A stretch of DNA of 64,000 bases, taken from an uncultured Lachnospiraceae bacterium (lineage in GTDB: Bacteria > Bacillota > Clostridia > Lachnospirales > Lachnospiraceae). The notes below the pieces were generated by a model, which made no database searches, was not told where the DNA came from, and was given only the letters and a program-made list of their open reading frames with translations. Shown here in pieces: positions 16,930 through 25,942 of the stretch. Location: assembly GCA_910578555.1 (NCBI GenBank), contig CAJTPS010000012.1:1-64000 (forward strand), read 5' to 3'. Position numbers and translations under genes: made by a program. Positions within the stretch are counted from its first letter, which is position 1; each line of letters starts with the position of its first letter.

Positions 16930-17667
16930 ATGAGAGTTACCAGAAATTATATGAGTGCATTGTTAAGCGGCAACAACAGCATGAACGGAACGTCGTCTTT
17001 ATTGCAGCGTGCCCTGAGCAGGAGCAGTAAGAGTAAGCGGGCAAGCAGAACCGCTCTTCTGACAAACAGCAGCAGGAATAATAATTTTTATGCGAATGCG
17101 GTTAAAAGTACGGCAAATACACAGAAACTGTATTATAATATGAAGTATCATGCGGGACAGGTTATTGATTATGCGGATCAGCTGACTGACCGGAGCGACA
17201 CTTCTCTTTTTGCCAGGGCGAAGGAGAGCGGCGACAATGCGCAGATAGTGGCAGCTGTCAAGGGATTTGTCGGGCAGTATAATAAGATGCTGCAGAATAT
17301 GAAGGATTCCGGAAGCAGGGCGGACGACAGCTATGTGACGCAGCTCAATAATATTTCCAGAATGAACAGTTCTGAGTTGGATTCCTGCGGCGTGACGAGG
17401 AATACTGACGGAACGCTTACGGTTGACGATACCAAGCTGGCGGCGACGGATCTCGCGACGCTGGAGAAGGTGTGGAACGGTAACAGCAGTTTTGCAGGAC
17501 GTGCGGCACTCTGGGCGGATTCCGTGGAATCGCATGCGGAGCGCAATATGAAGGCAGAAGCAAGCAGCAGCTACAGCAATCCGTTTAATACTTATGGCAG
17601 TAATAATTACAGTAACCTGTTTAACAATTACGGTAATAAAGGAAACTACTTTAATTACTTCCGCTGA
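16930..17667 (+). CDS. FliD C-terminal-like small protein with Asn/Tyr/Gly-rich tail
   Basis: 245 residues behind AAGAAAGGAGCAGAACCGAT. Residues about 95-210 resemble the C-terminal part of the flagellar cap protein FliD: VKGFVGQYNKMLQNMK, then a LNNISRMNSSELDSCGVTRN block, NTDGTLTVDDTKLA and a final helix. Bona fide FliD is far longer and carries an N-terminal domain that is missing here. The C-terminus repeats NPFNTYGSNNYSNLFNNYGN. It has no signal peptide, as expected for a substrate of the flagellar export path. It may be a small flagellum-associated or secreted relic; similarity was judged by eye. Confidence 0.6.
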   Translation: MRVTRNYMSALLSGNNSMNGTSSLLQRALSRSSKSKRASRTALLTNSSRNNNFYANAVKSTANTQKLYYNMKYHAGQVIDYADQLTDRSDTSLFARAKESGDNAQIVAAVKGFVGQYNKMLQNMKDSGSRADDSYVTQLNNISRMNSSELDSCGVTRNTDGTLTVDDTKLAATDLATLEKVWNGNSSFAGRAALWADSVESHAERNMKAEASSSYSNPFNTYGSNNYSNLFNNYGNKGNYFNYFR

Positions 17668-17752
17668 TATGGTGCAGGAAATTCTGCATATCGGCGTGGT
17701 GTTTACCGGTTAGCTATATTTTATGCTTGTACAGAGGGACGTTTGACAGCTT

Positions 17753-18424
17753 ATGAATCGCTTGAACTGGATACAACAGGAACAGAAGATAGCAGATTAT
17801 CATGTGCTTACATGGCGTACTTCACATTTCCACCATCCCAGGAACAGGACGGATATTGTAGGGAAAATTGGCGGTAAGTTCGACATGTACGCAGGAGCGG
17901 CTTCGTCGGGTGCGGATAAGCAGCCGGAGGGGATCGGACAAGGGTTGTCCGATCCTGTTCGTGATGCCAGGTGGACAACGGGTGGTTCGGGTGCGGAAGG
18001 CATGGCGGACGGCGGCAGGAAGGATGCAGTGCATCAGGAGCAGATGGATACTTCGGACCGGACGAAAGGCAGGCGGATCACGGGCACTTCGCAGTCTGCG
18101 GCGACAGATCAGATTACAGCAGCGGCACAAATAGTAGTGCCGGAGGAAATGTACAGTGTGATTTCCGGTGGGCGCAGTTTCGTCCTGAAGCTGAGGCAGC
18201 GTGTGAAGCAAGGCACTGCCGCGCTGCGGGAACGCTATCACAGACAGCGGAAGCAGACAACACACACAGCGGTCTTGCAGGAAACGCACCGCAGACAGCC
18301 GCGGGAGGAACAGAACGGCACACGCAGGTGTGATAAGGAGGATGTTTTGTCCATGCAGGCGCAGAATCACTATCTGTTAGATTCCTATGATAAAAACGGC
18401 CGCTACAGTATGCTCGGCAGGTAA
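17753..18424 (+). CDS. Hypothetical protein; internal ribosome site before its last 26 residues
   Basis: 223 residues with no recognised domain, rich in Arg, Gln, Gly and Thr. ATG 17753 has only a weak, distant AGAGGG. Other frames are also open over parts of the region, so most of this product may not be real. The last part is better supported: a perfect AAGGAGG at 18335 sits five bases before TTG 18347 and eleven before ATG 18353. Translation from there would give a 23-26 residue peptide ending YDKNGRYSMLGR, directly before a terminator. Confidence 0.4.
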   Translation: MNRLNWIQQEQKIADYHVLTWRTSHFHHPRNRTDIVGKIGGKFDMYAGAASSGADKQPEGIGQGLSDPVRDARWTTGGSGAEGMADGGRKDAVHQEQMDTSDRTKGRRITGTSQSAATDQITAAAQIVVPEEMYSVISGGRSFVLKLRQRVKQGTAALRERYHRQRKQTTHTAVLQETHRRQPREEQNGTRRCDKEDVLSMQAQNHYLLDSYDKNGRYSMLGR

Positions 18425-18435
18425 ACAAGAATTAC

Positions 18436-18469
18436 GAAAAGTAAATTCCAATGGAGTTTACTTTTTTTC
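18436..18469 (+). terminator. Rho-independent terminator
   Basis: AAAGTAAATTCC and GGAGTTTACTTT form a near-perfect stem, followed by five further T residues. Confidence 0.8.
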
Positions 18470-18491
18470 TATAATTTTAAGATTCCGTTTA

Positions 18492-18520
18492 TTGTTTCCG
18501 GCTCATTTATGAGCTATAGT
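18492..18520 (+). promoter_or_regulatory. Sigma-A promoter with palindromic operator in the spacer (alarmone synthetase)
   Basis: TTGTTT (18492), 17 bases, TATAGT (18515). The spacer holds the perfect palindrome GCTCATTTATGAGC at 18501-18514, ideally placed for a repressor. The same arms occur at 21199-21212. Confidence 0.6.
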
Positions 18521-18580
18521 AACAGTGGGTAAAAACTCAATAACTAACATGTGTTATTAAATGGAGGACAAAAGAAGACA

Positions 18581-19369
18581 ATGAGCGGAAATCCTTTTTT
18601 TCCATTAGATGAGGCGGGCCTGGAACCGGACAGTGCGGAGATGATGATATTTCCCCGGGTGGATCAGGCAATCTATGACCGGCGCAGGAAGATGGCGGGC
18701 ACGGTGGTGGATTATAAAGAGATGCGTATGCGTTACAGCTGTGCGATCAAGGAAGTGAGGACGAAATTTGACGTGCTTAATTCGGAGTTTAACGTGCGAT
18801 ACCGGCGTAATCCTATCACGTCGATTAACTCCCGGCTTAAGAGCAGCAGCAGTATCATGAATAAGCTGGCGCGGAAGAACCTTGATTTTACACTGGAAAA
18901 TGTAGAGAATAATTTGTATGACGTGGCCGGAATCCGTGTGGTGTGTTCCTATGTGGATGATATTTATGTGTTGGCGCAGGCACTGGCGAAACAGGATGAT
19001 ATCACTGTGATCAAGGAGAAGGACTACATCAGGAATCCGAAACCGAACGGTTATCGGAGCTATCACATGATCGTCAGTGTGCCGGTATTCTTCTCGGATC
19101 AGACGAGAGATATGGCGGTGGAGGTGCAGATTCGTACGATTGCCATGGATTTCTGGGCGAGTCTGGAACATCAGCTTAAGTATAAGCAGGAAGTGCCCAA
19201 TCAGATGGAGATCGTGGGACGGCTGACGGAATGCGCACACCAGATTGCGGATATCGATGAGCAGATGTGGCAGGTGAGACGGCAGATCGAGCTGTCCGAG
19301 GACATTCCTACGGAAGAAGAGGTTTTATTAGAGAAATTGAGCAGGATTGATATCGCGATCAGCGAGTGA
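18581..19369 (+). CDS. Small alarmone synthetase, RelA/SpoT domain (RelQ/YjbM type)
   Basis: 262 residues from ATG 18581, behind AATGGAGGACAAAAGAAG. The nucleotidyltransferase fold is visible: RRNPITSINSRLKSSSSIMNKL, YDVAGIRVVC, KDYIRNPKPNGYRSYHMIV and VEVQIRTIAMDFWASLEHQLKYK. There is no hydrolase, TGS or ACT domain. Length matches RelQ-class enzymes, which make (p)ppGpp from ATP and GDP/GTP. It is a single-gene unit with its own promoter and terminator. Confidence 0.93.
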   Translation: MSGNPFFPLDEAGLEPDSAEMMIFPRVDQAIYDRRRKMAGTVVDYKEMRMRYSCAIKEVRTKFDVLNSEFNVRYRRNPITSINSRLKSSSSIMNKLARKNLDFTLENVENNLYDVAGIRVVCSYVDDIYVLAQALAKQDDITVIKEKDYIRNPKPNGYRSYHMIVSVPVFFSDQTRDMAVEVQIRTIAMDFWASLEHQLKYKQEVPNQMEIVGRLTECAHQIADIDEQMWQVRRQIELSEDIPTEEEVLLEKLSRIDIAISE

Positions 19370-19422
19370 CGGCGCAGCAGTTTATACTTGTAGAAATTAT
19401 AAGCAGAATATATAGAATCAAA

Positions 19423-19460
19423 AACAGGTCTTCCGCTTTACGCAGGAAGGCCTGTTCTTT
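19423..19460 (+). terminator. Rho-independent terminator after alarmone synthetase
   Basis: AACAGGTCTTCC pairs with GGAAGGCCTGTT with a small bulge, followed by CTTT. It lies 50 bases beyond the gene and could serve as a terminator in the + direction. Confidence 0.7.
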
Positions 19461-19533
19461 GACTCTGCGCCTCTATGCAGGGGCAGTTTATTGCGATCTG
19501 ATTATCTTAAGGACATACTCGCTGTACGACCGG

Positions 19534-21063
19534 TCAGTTTTTCGCATTCACTTCTTCAAATGTTTTTACAATCGTGTCTGCCGGTGCGGCGGTCACGAGG
19601 GATACCGCTATGTTGACGATTAGAGCGACGATAAATGCAGGAAGCAGTTCATAGATGGCGAATACGCCTCCGAGCGTTGCAATGCCGTATTTCCATACGA
19701 ATACCATGATACCGCCTGCAAGCATGCCCGCAAGTGCGCCCTGTTTATTGGAACGTTTCCAGAACAGTGCAAGCAGTATGACGGGACCGAATGCTGCGCC
19801 GAAACCTGCCCATGCGAAAGACACGATCGTGAAGATCGAACTGTCCGGATTCCTGGCAATCAGTACGGCGATTAGGGAGATCACAATCACCGTGATTCTT
19901 GCGATGCGCAGAGACATTTTCGTGTCCAGCTTCTTCTTGCCGAAATCCTGCACCAGATTCTGGGAAATACTGGAGGCGGCTGCCAGCAGCTGCGAATCCG
20001 CAGTTGACATGGTAGCTGCAAGAATACCTGCAAGAATAACGCCTGCTATTAATGCGGGGAATATGCCATGCGTGCTCAGCGCGGAAGCAATCTGAATGAT
20101 GACAGTTTCAGAGGTATTACCGGCCAGTATGGGAATGATGCCTGCTTTGGACATGCTGTATCCCACAATACCGATCAGTACTGCAACCGCCATGGAGATG
20201 ATAACCCATATTGTTGCGATTCTTCGGGATATTTTCAGTTTGTTTTCATCTTCAATCGCCATAAACCGGAGTAAGATATGCGGCATGCCGAAATAGCCGA
20301 GCCCCCATGCCAGCATGGAAGCCATCATTAACGGTGTGTATGGCTTGGCGGAAGCCGAGTCAGCGACATAAGTCTGTACCATGCTCAGATATCCGGGAAG
20401 CGCACCGGCGTCAGCGGCAACGGTATCGAATCCGCCGGTTACAACCGCGCCGAAGCCTACGACGATCAACAGTGCGACGGTCATGGTAACGCTTTGGATC
20501 AGGTCGGTCGTACTCACGGCAAGGAATCCGCCCAGCGTACAGTAGAGCACGATAACTGCCGCACTGAGCAGCATAGCCGTCATATAATTCATACCGAACA
20601 GGGTACTGAACAGTTTACCGCATGCGGCAAATCCGGAAGCCGTGTAGGGCACGAAGAAGATTACGATCACGACGGCGGCAATGCAGGTGAGAATGTGCTT
20701 CTCGTCACCGTATCTCTTGGCAAAGAATTCCGGGATCGTGATGGCGCCCAGCTTACTGGAATAGCGCCTGATGCGTTTGGAGACAAGCAACCAGTTGAAA
20801 TAGGTTCCAAGCGCCAGACCGATGGCGGTCCAGCCTACGTCTGCGATTCCTGAGATATATGCCAGTCCGGGCAGTCCCATTAACAGATAACTGCTCATAT
20901 CGGAAGCCTCCGCACTCATGGCGGTTACGAGAGGTCCCAGTTTACGGCCTCCCAGATAGAACTCGTCCGCCTGTGTGTTCCTCCTGGAGTAAGATATACC
21001 GATGAAGATCATGCCGAGCAGGTAGACGAGGATAGCGATGATAATACAAATTTGCGATGTCAT
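19534..21063 (-). CDS. putP: Sodium/proline symporter (PutP, SSS family)
   Basis: 509 residues from ATG 21063 (TGAGGA seven bases upstream; ATG 21075 also in frame). About thirteen hydrophobic segments are seen, with SSS hallmarks: YLGGRKLGPLVTAMSAEASDMSSYLLMGLPG, GLALGTYFNWLLVSKRIRRY, and GILAATMSTADSQLLAAASSI, the Na+-site helix. PutP imports proline with Na+. Substrate is inferred from the close match to PutP; related SSS carriers handle pantothenate or sugars. It is transcribed divergently from the methyltransferase gene. Confidence 0.9.
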   Translation of the reverse strand: MTSQICIIIAILVYLLGMIFIGISYSRRNTQADEFYLGGRKLGPLVTAMSAEASDMSSYLLMGLPGLAYISGIADVGWTAIGLALGTYFNWLLVSKRIRRYSSKLGAITIPEFFAKRYGDEKHILTCIAAVVIVIFFVPYTASGFAACGKLFSTLFGMNYMTAMLLSAAVIVLYCTLGGFLAVSTTDLIQSVTMTVALLIVVGFGAVVTGGFDTVAADAGALPGYLSMVQTYVADSASAKPYTPLMMASMLAWGLGYFGMPHILLRFMAIEDENKLKISRRIATIWVIISMAVAVLIGIVGYSMSKAGIIPILAGNTSETVIIQIASALSTHGIFPALIAGVILAGILAATMSTADSQLLAAASSISQNLVQDFGKKKLDTKMSLRIARITVIVISLIAVLIARNPDSSIFTIVSFAWAGFGAAFGPVILLALFWKRSNKQGALAGMLAGGIMVFVWKYGIATLGGVFAIYELLPAFIVALIVNIAVSLVTAAPADTIVKTFEEVNAKN

Positions 21064-21134
21064 AATAATCCTCATTTCCGTACATATTCTTTATGTACAC
21101 GTTCTTTTTCTCTTGTTTATGTGCAACATTTTAT

Positions 21135-21186
21135 ATTATAAATGCTCAGCTGAGATGTTGCAAGAAGTTTTGCGGCACGATATACT
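21135..21186. promoter_or_regulatory. Divergent sigma-A promoters sharing one palindromic -35 box
   Basis: TTGCAA at 21158-21163 is its own reverse complement. Rightward, 17 bases then TATACT (21181-21186) drives the methyltransferase gene; leftward, 17 bases then TATAAT (21140-21135 on the minus strand) drives putP. The leftward spacer contains CTCAGCTGAG, and TGCAACAT/ATGTTGCA (21122, 21155) flank the left promoter. Confidence 0.7.
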
Positions 21187-21282
21187 GTAGTAGTATCCGC
21201 TCAGCTATGAGCGGAGTGCCTTTGCGAATGGCGCGGCTGAACGGTTACCTGTGACAAGTAATAAAGAAACCAGAGGATTAAC

Positions 21283-22740
21283 ATGAGTGAGACGATAAAG
21301 CTTCCGGCGGCGTTCCTGAATCGGATGGAAAAACTGCTGGGAACAGAGTATACTGCATTTATACGGAGCTATGCACAGGAACGGTATTATGGACTGCGAC
21401 GTAATCCTTTGAAGGCTTCTGCAGCGGTGTTTGAAGAGCGGATGCCGTTTGCGCTGGAACCGGTCAGCTGGGCGCAGGAAGGATATTATTATCAGGCGGA
21501 GGAACAGCCGGGCAGACATATACTGCATGAGGCAGGCGCCTATTATATTCAGGAGCCGTCTGCAATGGCCGTGGTGGAGATTCTCGATCCGCAGCCGGGG
21601 GAGTACATTCTGGATCTCTGTGCGGCTCCAGGCGGCAAAAGCACGCAGATCGCGGGGCGCATGGCGGGAGAAGGACTGCTCGTATCCAATGAGATCATTC
21701 CGGCGAGGGCGAAGATTTTATCCCAGAACGTAGAGCGTATGGGAATCCGTAACTGTGTGGCATGCAATGAGACGCCGGAGCGTATGGCTGCTTTCTTCCC
21801 GAATTTTTTTGACAGGATCGTGGTAGATGCGCCCTGTTCGGGGGAGGGCATGTTCCGCAAGGATGAGACGGCAGTCGCGGAGTGGAGCGAGGCGCATGTG
21901 TCCATGTGTGCCGAGAGACAGTACGGGATTCTGCTGGAGGCTGCCAGAATGCTTAAGCCGGGCGGCGTGCTTGTCTATTCGACCTGTACGTTTGCCCCGG
22001 AGGAGGATGAGGGCGTGGTCAGCAGATTTGTGCGGGCGCACGAAATGTTTGCAATCGAAGCGGTGCGCCATGACAGTGTTTTTGTAGAGGGCCGCAAGGA
22101 GTGGATAGATGATCCGGCCGATGGTATCGAACACACTATGCGGCTTATGCCGCACAGGCTGAAAGGCGAGGGGCATTATATTGCCAGACTGCGCAGGCGG
22201 GAACTCTTTCCGGAAAGCGGTGTGCAGCGGGAACGAGATGGTGCAGGAAGAATGATAACGGGGCGGCAAAAGGGAAGGAAGAAGGAGGACGGGCGTTCGG
22301 AGCGGATGCCGGTGGATGAGATTCGGGATTTTCTGGTCGGTGAGATCGGGCTGCCTGAGGACTGGCTGGAACGGCAGAACGGCGTACTGCAGAAGTTCGG
22401 AGAACAGATCTATCTGGTGCCGTGCGGGATGCGGCCTATGCAGGGCATGAAAGTCGTACGTGCGGGGCTGCATCTGGGAACCGGTAAGAAGAACCGGATC
22501 GAACCGTCCCATGCACTTGCACTTGCGCTTTATATGGAAGAAACGGAGCGTCGGCTGGAACTTACGAAGCAGGAGGCGGAACGGTATCTGCGCGGGGAGA
22601 GTCTGCGCGTAGAGAGTTTGAACGGTACTACATTGCAGAAGGGATGGATACTGCTTACATATGAAGGCTACCCGCTGGGATTCGGTAAAGCGGCGGGCGG
22701 TCAGGTGAAAAACCATTATCCGAAGGGACTCAGGAAGTGA
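21283..22740 (+). CDS. rsmF: RNA (cytosine-5-)-methyltransferase, RsmB/RsmF (NOP2/Sun) family
   Basis: 485 residues. The N-terminal region (FLNRMEKLLGTEYTAFIRSY) leads to a SAM-binding core with LDLCAAPGGKSTQIA, and the two catalytic cysteines lie in DAPCSGEGMFRKDE and YSTCTFAPEEDE. A C-terminal RsmF-like domain follows (about 340-485, with an RGE turn near the end). It methylates a cytosine in 16S rRNA or possibly tRNA, using SAM. RsmF fits the domain layout best; the exact target is not certain. Confidence 0.9.
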   Translation: MSETIKLPAAFLNRMEKLLGTEYTAFIRSYAQERYYGLRRNPLKASAAVFEERMPFALEPVSWAQEGYYYQAEEQPGRHILHEAGAYYIQEPSAMAVVEILDPQPGEYILDLCAAPGGKSTQIAGRMAGEGLLVSNEIIPARAKILSQNVERMGIRNCVACNETPERMAAFFPNFFDRIVVDAPCSGEGMFRKDETAVAEWSEAHVSMCAERQYGILLEAARMLKPGGVLVYSTCTFAPEEDEGVVSRFVRAHEMFAIEAVRHDSVFVEGRKEWIDDPADGIEHTMRLMPHRLKGEGHYIARLRRRELFPESGVQRERDGAGRMITGRQKGRKKEDGRSERMPVDEIRDFLVGEIGLPEDWLERQNGVLQKFGEQIYLVPCGMRPMQGMKVVRAGLHLGTGKKNRIEPSHALALALYMEETERRLELTKQEAERYLRGESLRVESLNGTTLQKGWILLTYEGYPLGFGKAAGGQVKNHYPKGLRK

Positions 22741-22834
22741 CGGCAGCGGCGGTTAGAACCGAAACTCTACATGAGACGTCAGGTGAAGATTATAAGGGAG
22801 TATAAATAAAAGCAAACAAAAAAGGAGGAACAGT

Positions 22835-24379
22835 ATGACAGAGTGGTTGAAAACGGCGGTATTCTATGAGATTTATCCCCAGTCCTTCAAGGACTCAAAC
22901 GGGGACGGCATCGGTGATCTGCGAGGCATTATCGAAAAGCTGGATTATATCAAGGAACTGGGATGTAATGCGATCTGGATGAATCCCTGCTATGATTCCC
23001 CGTTCAAGGATGCCGGATATGATGTACGGGATTATAAGAAAGTGGCTGAGCGGTACGGTACACTGGAAGATCTGCGGCAGCTGTTTGAGCAGGTGCACGC
23101 GAGAGACATGCATATTCTGATGGATCTGGTTCCCGGACATACATCGGAGGAACACAGATGGTTTGCGGCGAGCAGTCAGAAGGAACCAAACGAGTATTCC
23201 GAACGATATATCTGGACGGACTGCTGGTATAAGCGGGCGGAAGGTTTTCCGTATATTGCCGGGGAATGTGAACGAAACGGTGCGTATATTCTCAATTATT
23301 TTAAATGTCAGCCGGCGCTCAATTACGGTTTCCTGAACCCACAGGAGAGCTGGCAGAAGCCGATTGACCATCCGGACTGTATGGCAACGCGTGAGGCAAT
23401 GATAGATATCATGTGTTACTGGATGGAGATGGGGTGTGACGGTTTCCGCGTCGATATGGCGGATTCCCTTGTCAAGAATGATGATGCGGTCAAGAGCGGG
23501 ACATGCCGTGTGTGGAGCGACATGATAAGCCGCGTGCAGGAGAAGTATCCGGAGATTGCGCTGGTGTCCGAGTGGAATAATCCGGCTTCCGCAATCGGTA
23601 TGGCGGGTTTTCAGATGGACTTCTTCCTCGACTGGTTCGGTAACGGTTACAACCTGCTCATGCGGGACTATGATGATACGGGAAGGGATGACAGCTTCTT
23701 TAAGAAAGACAGCGGACGCAGTATACAGGATTTCCTGCAAGAGTATCTGCCGAAGTATGAGGCGGTGAAAGAGAAGGGACTGTACTGCCTGATCACAGGC
23801 AATCATGACATGGTCCGCGCAGCATATAATCTGGATGAGAGAGAACTAAAGCTGGCGTATGCGTTCCTCTTTACTATGCCGGGTGCGCCTTTTATCTATT
23901 ACGGCGATGAGATTGGTATGCGTTACTTGCAGCTGCCTTGCAAGGAGGGCGGCTATACGAGAACCGGGTCCAGAACGCCGATGCAGTGGGAGGCAGGCCG
24001 TAATTATGGATTTTCCGATGCAGATGAGGCACTTCTGTATCTGCCCACGGATACAGACGGGGCGGCACCTACGGTAGAAGAGCAGCAGAACCGGCCGGAT
24101 TCCCTCCTGTCTATGGTCAGAGAACTTCTGCGTGTCAGGAGGGAGCAGGAAGCGTTTGGCAGACACGATAATCTGCAGGTTATCTTCGCGGAGGAGGGAA
24201 AGCGGGCGTTTGCCTATCAGCGGGATGACCTGATTATGTTGTGTAATCCGTCCGGGCAGGAAGAGAAAATTCCCGTGGGGATAGAAAATACAGATGTTAT
24301 TTATCAGATCGGATCGGCGAGACCAGAAGGCGGCGGAAGCGTACTCGAACCGCAATCTTTTGTGATCTGCCGGAAATAG
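22835..24379 (+). CDS. GH13 alpha-glucosidase / alpha-amylase family enzyme
   Basis: 514 residues behind AAAAAGGAGGAACAGT. This is an intracellular (beta/alpha)8 enzyme of the oligo-1,6-glucosidase-like group: AVFYEIYPQSFKDSNGDGIGDLRGI, then DAGYDVRDYKKVAERYGT. The nucleophile Asp is in CDGFRVDMADS, the acid/base Glu in LVSEWNN, and the transition-state Asp in TGNHDM. The region usually reading VxNHTSxxH is VPGHTSEEH, so the Asn is replaced. No signal peptide. It hydrolyses alpha-linked gluco-oligosaccharides; exact linkage cannot be told by eye. Confidence 0.9.
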   Translation: MTEWLKTAVFYEIYPQSFKDSNGDGIGDLRGIIEKLDYIKELGCNAIWMNPCYDSPFKDAGYDVRDYKKVAERYGTLEDLRQLFEQVHARDMHILMDLVPGHTSEEHRWFAASSQKEPNEYSERYIWTDCWYKRAEGFPYIAGECERNGAYILNYFKCQPALNYGFLNPQESWQKPIDHPDCMATREAMIDIMCYWMEMGCDGFRVDMADSLVKNDDAVKSGTCRVWSDMISRVQEKYPEIALVSEWNNPASAIGMAGFQMDFFLDWFGNGYNLLMRDYDDTGRDDSFFKKDSGRSIQDFLQEYLPKYEAVKEKGLYCLITGNHDMVRAAYNLDERELKLAYAFLFTMPGAPFIYYGDEIGMRYLQLPCKEGGYTRTGSRTPMQWEAGRNYGFSDADEALLYLPTDTDGAAPTVEEQQNRPDSLLSMVRELLRVRREQEAFGRHDNLQVIFAEEGKRAFAYQRDDLIMLCNPSGQEEKIPVGIENTDVIYQIGSARPEGGGSVLEPQSFVICRK

Positions 24380-24470
24380 CCTCTTGTAAAATGATTCTGA
24401 CTGGAATATACTAGATATAGGGTTCTCTTTTTTGACAAAATACCCTAAATTGTGTTAGGGAGTGCTACCG

Positions 24471-25892
24471 ATGGTATTTTCCAGTTTGGGATTTTTATTC
24501 CGGTTTCTGCCGGTTTTTATGTTGATATATCTGATCGTTCCCGCCAGATACCGCAACATCGTATTACTGGCGGGAAGTCTGATTTTCTATGGAGTGGGGG
24601 AACCGTTCTTTGTTCTGCTGCTCGTCTTGTCTGTCAGCGTGAATTACGTCTTGAGCCGGTATATGTTCCGGGAGCCGGCAAAGCCGCGGCAGAATCTTGC
24701 GAAGGTGATGGCAGGACGTAGGAAGACGGCGCTTATCGCGGCGCTCATCATTGATTTCGGCATTCTGTTTGTATTTAAATACTGGGACTTTTCAGCGGGA
24801 GTCATAAATAGTCTCACCGGCCGTGAGTCTGTACCGCTTCTCATGCTGGCGCTGCCGCTGGGGATCAGTTTCTATACGTTTCAGATGGTTTCCTATCAAA
24901 TAGACTGTTACCGCGGTACGTTGAAGGAACCGGCAGGATTCCTGTCTTTTGCCGCATATGTCAGCATGTTTCCGCAGCTGATTGCCGGACCGATCGTGCG
25001 GTATGACGAAGTGGCGGAGCGGATGGAGAGCAGGAAAATCCGCATCAGAGACATTGAGAACGGGCTGAAACTTTTTACGGCAGGATTAGGGCTGAAGGTA
25101 CTTTTGGCGAACCAGATCGGGACGCTGTGGAACACGATTATGTCGGCGGGACCCGGCAGCTTACATATTACGGTGGCATGGCTGGGTGCAATCGCCTATT
25201 CTTTCCAGATTTATTTTGATTTCTGGGGATATTCCGTGATGGCGATGGGACTCGGCAAGATGCTGGGGTTTCGGATTCCGCGCAATTTTGACGATCCCTA
25301 TGTATCAAAGTCGATTTCCGAGTTCTGGCGCAGATGGCATATGACGCTCGGCAGATGGTTTCGCGAGTATGTCTATTTCCCGATGGGAGGCAGTAGAAAG
25401 GGCAGAGGCAGAACAATACTAAACCTCTTTGTCGTATGGGCATGCACTGGACTGTGGCATGGGGCTGACTGGAATTTTCTGCTATGGGGCATGCTGTTTT
25501 TTGTGATTCTTACGGTGGAGAAGAACAGTTACGGCAGGAAACTGGAGCAGTCTGGGGTAATCGGACATGTGTATACACTTGTGATGATTCCCATTACATG
25601 GGTGATATTCGCAATCACGGATTTGAGACAGCTGGCAGCATATCTGGGTAACATGTTTGGAATTCACAGATCTGCTGTTATGGTAGGCACGCTTCATCTG
25701 GAGCGGTATTTGAAACAATACTGGGTGTTACTGATTGCTTGTATCCTGTTTGCGACTCCCTATCCGAGACAGTGGTATCATAAGTGGAAGGACAGATGGT
25801 TTATGGTGGCGGCGCTGCTGGCGATCTTCTGGTTCTCGGTGCATGAGATCATGGTGGGAAGCAATAATCCGTTCCTGTATTTCAGATTTTAG
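24471..25892 (+). CDS. MBOAT family O-acyltransferase (AlgI/DltB-like)
   Basis: 473 residues from ATG 24471 (AGGGAG upstream; GTG 24462 also in frame). About ten to twelve membrane segments. Signature elements are MVFSSLGFLFRFLPVF at the start, FKYWDF, PLGISFYTFQMVSYQID, FPQLIAGPIVRYDE, SISEFWRRWHMTLGRWFREYVYFPMGG, and the catalytic His in TGLWHGADWNF. The family moves acyl groups across the membrane to exported polymers. The next gene is a membrane-anchored SGNH protein, the usual partner for O-acetylation of exopolysaccharide or wall polymers. Confidence 0.92.
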   Translation: MVFSSLGFLFRFLPVFMLIYLIVPARYRNIVLLAGSLIFYGVGEPFFVLLLVLSVSVNYVLSRYMFREPAKPRQNLAKVMAGRRKTALIAALIIDFGILFVFKYWDFSAGVINSLTGRESVPLLMLALPLGISFYTFQMVSYQIDCYRGTLKEPAGFLSFAAYVSMFPQLIAGPIVRYDEVAERMESRKIRIRDIENGLKLFTAGLGLKVLLANQIGTLWNTIMSAGPGSLHITVAWLGAIAYSFQIYFDFWGYSVMAMGLGKMLGFRIPRNFDDPYVSKSISEFWRRWHMTLGRWFREYVYFPMGGSRKGRGRTILNLFVVWACTGLWHGADWNFLLWGMLFFVILTVEKNSYGRKLEQSGVIGHVYTLVMIPITWVIFAITDLRQLAAYLGNMFGIHRSAVMVGTLHLERYLKQYWVLLIACILFATPYPRQWYHKWKDRWFMVAALLAIFWFSVHEIMVGSNNPFLYFRF

Positions 25893-25942
25893 GAATATAG
25901 CTGCAGGATGACAGATTTGAGTGGTGGTGAGATACATAACTT

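Noticed and set aside
17822..18370. Long minus-strand open frame of 182 codons
   Set aside because: No ribosome site, composition unlike a protein, and it runs against the direction of the surrounding genes and terminator.
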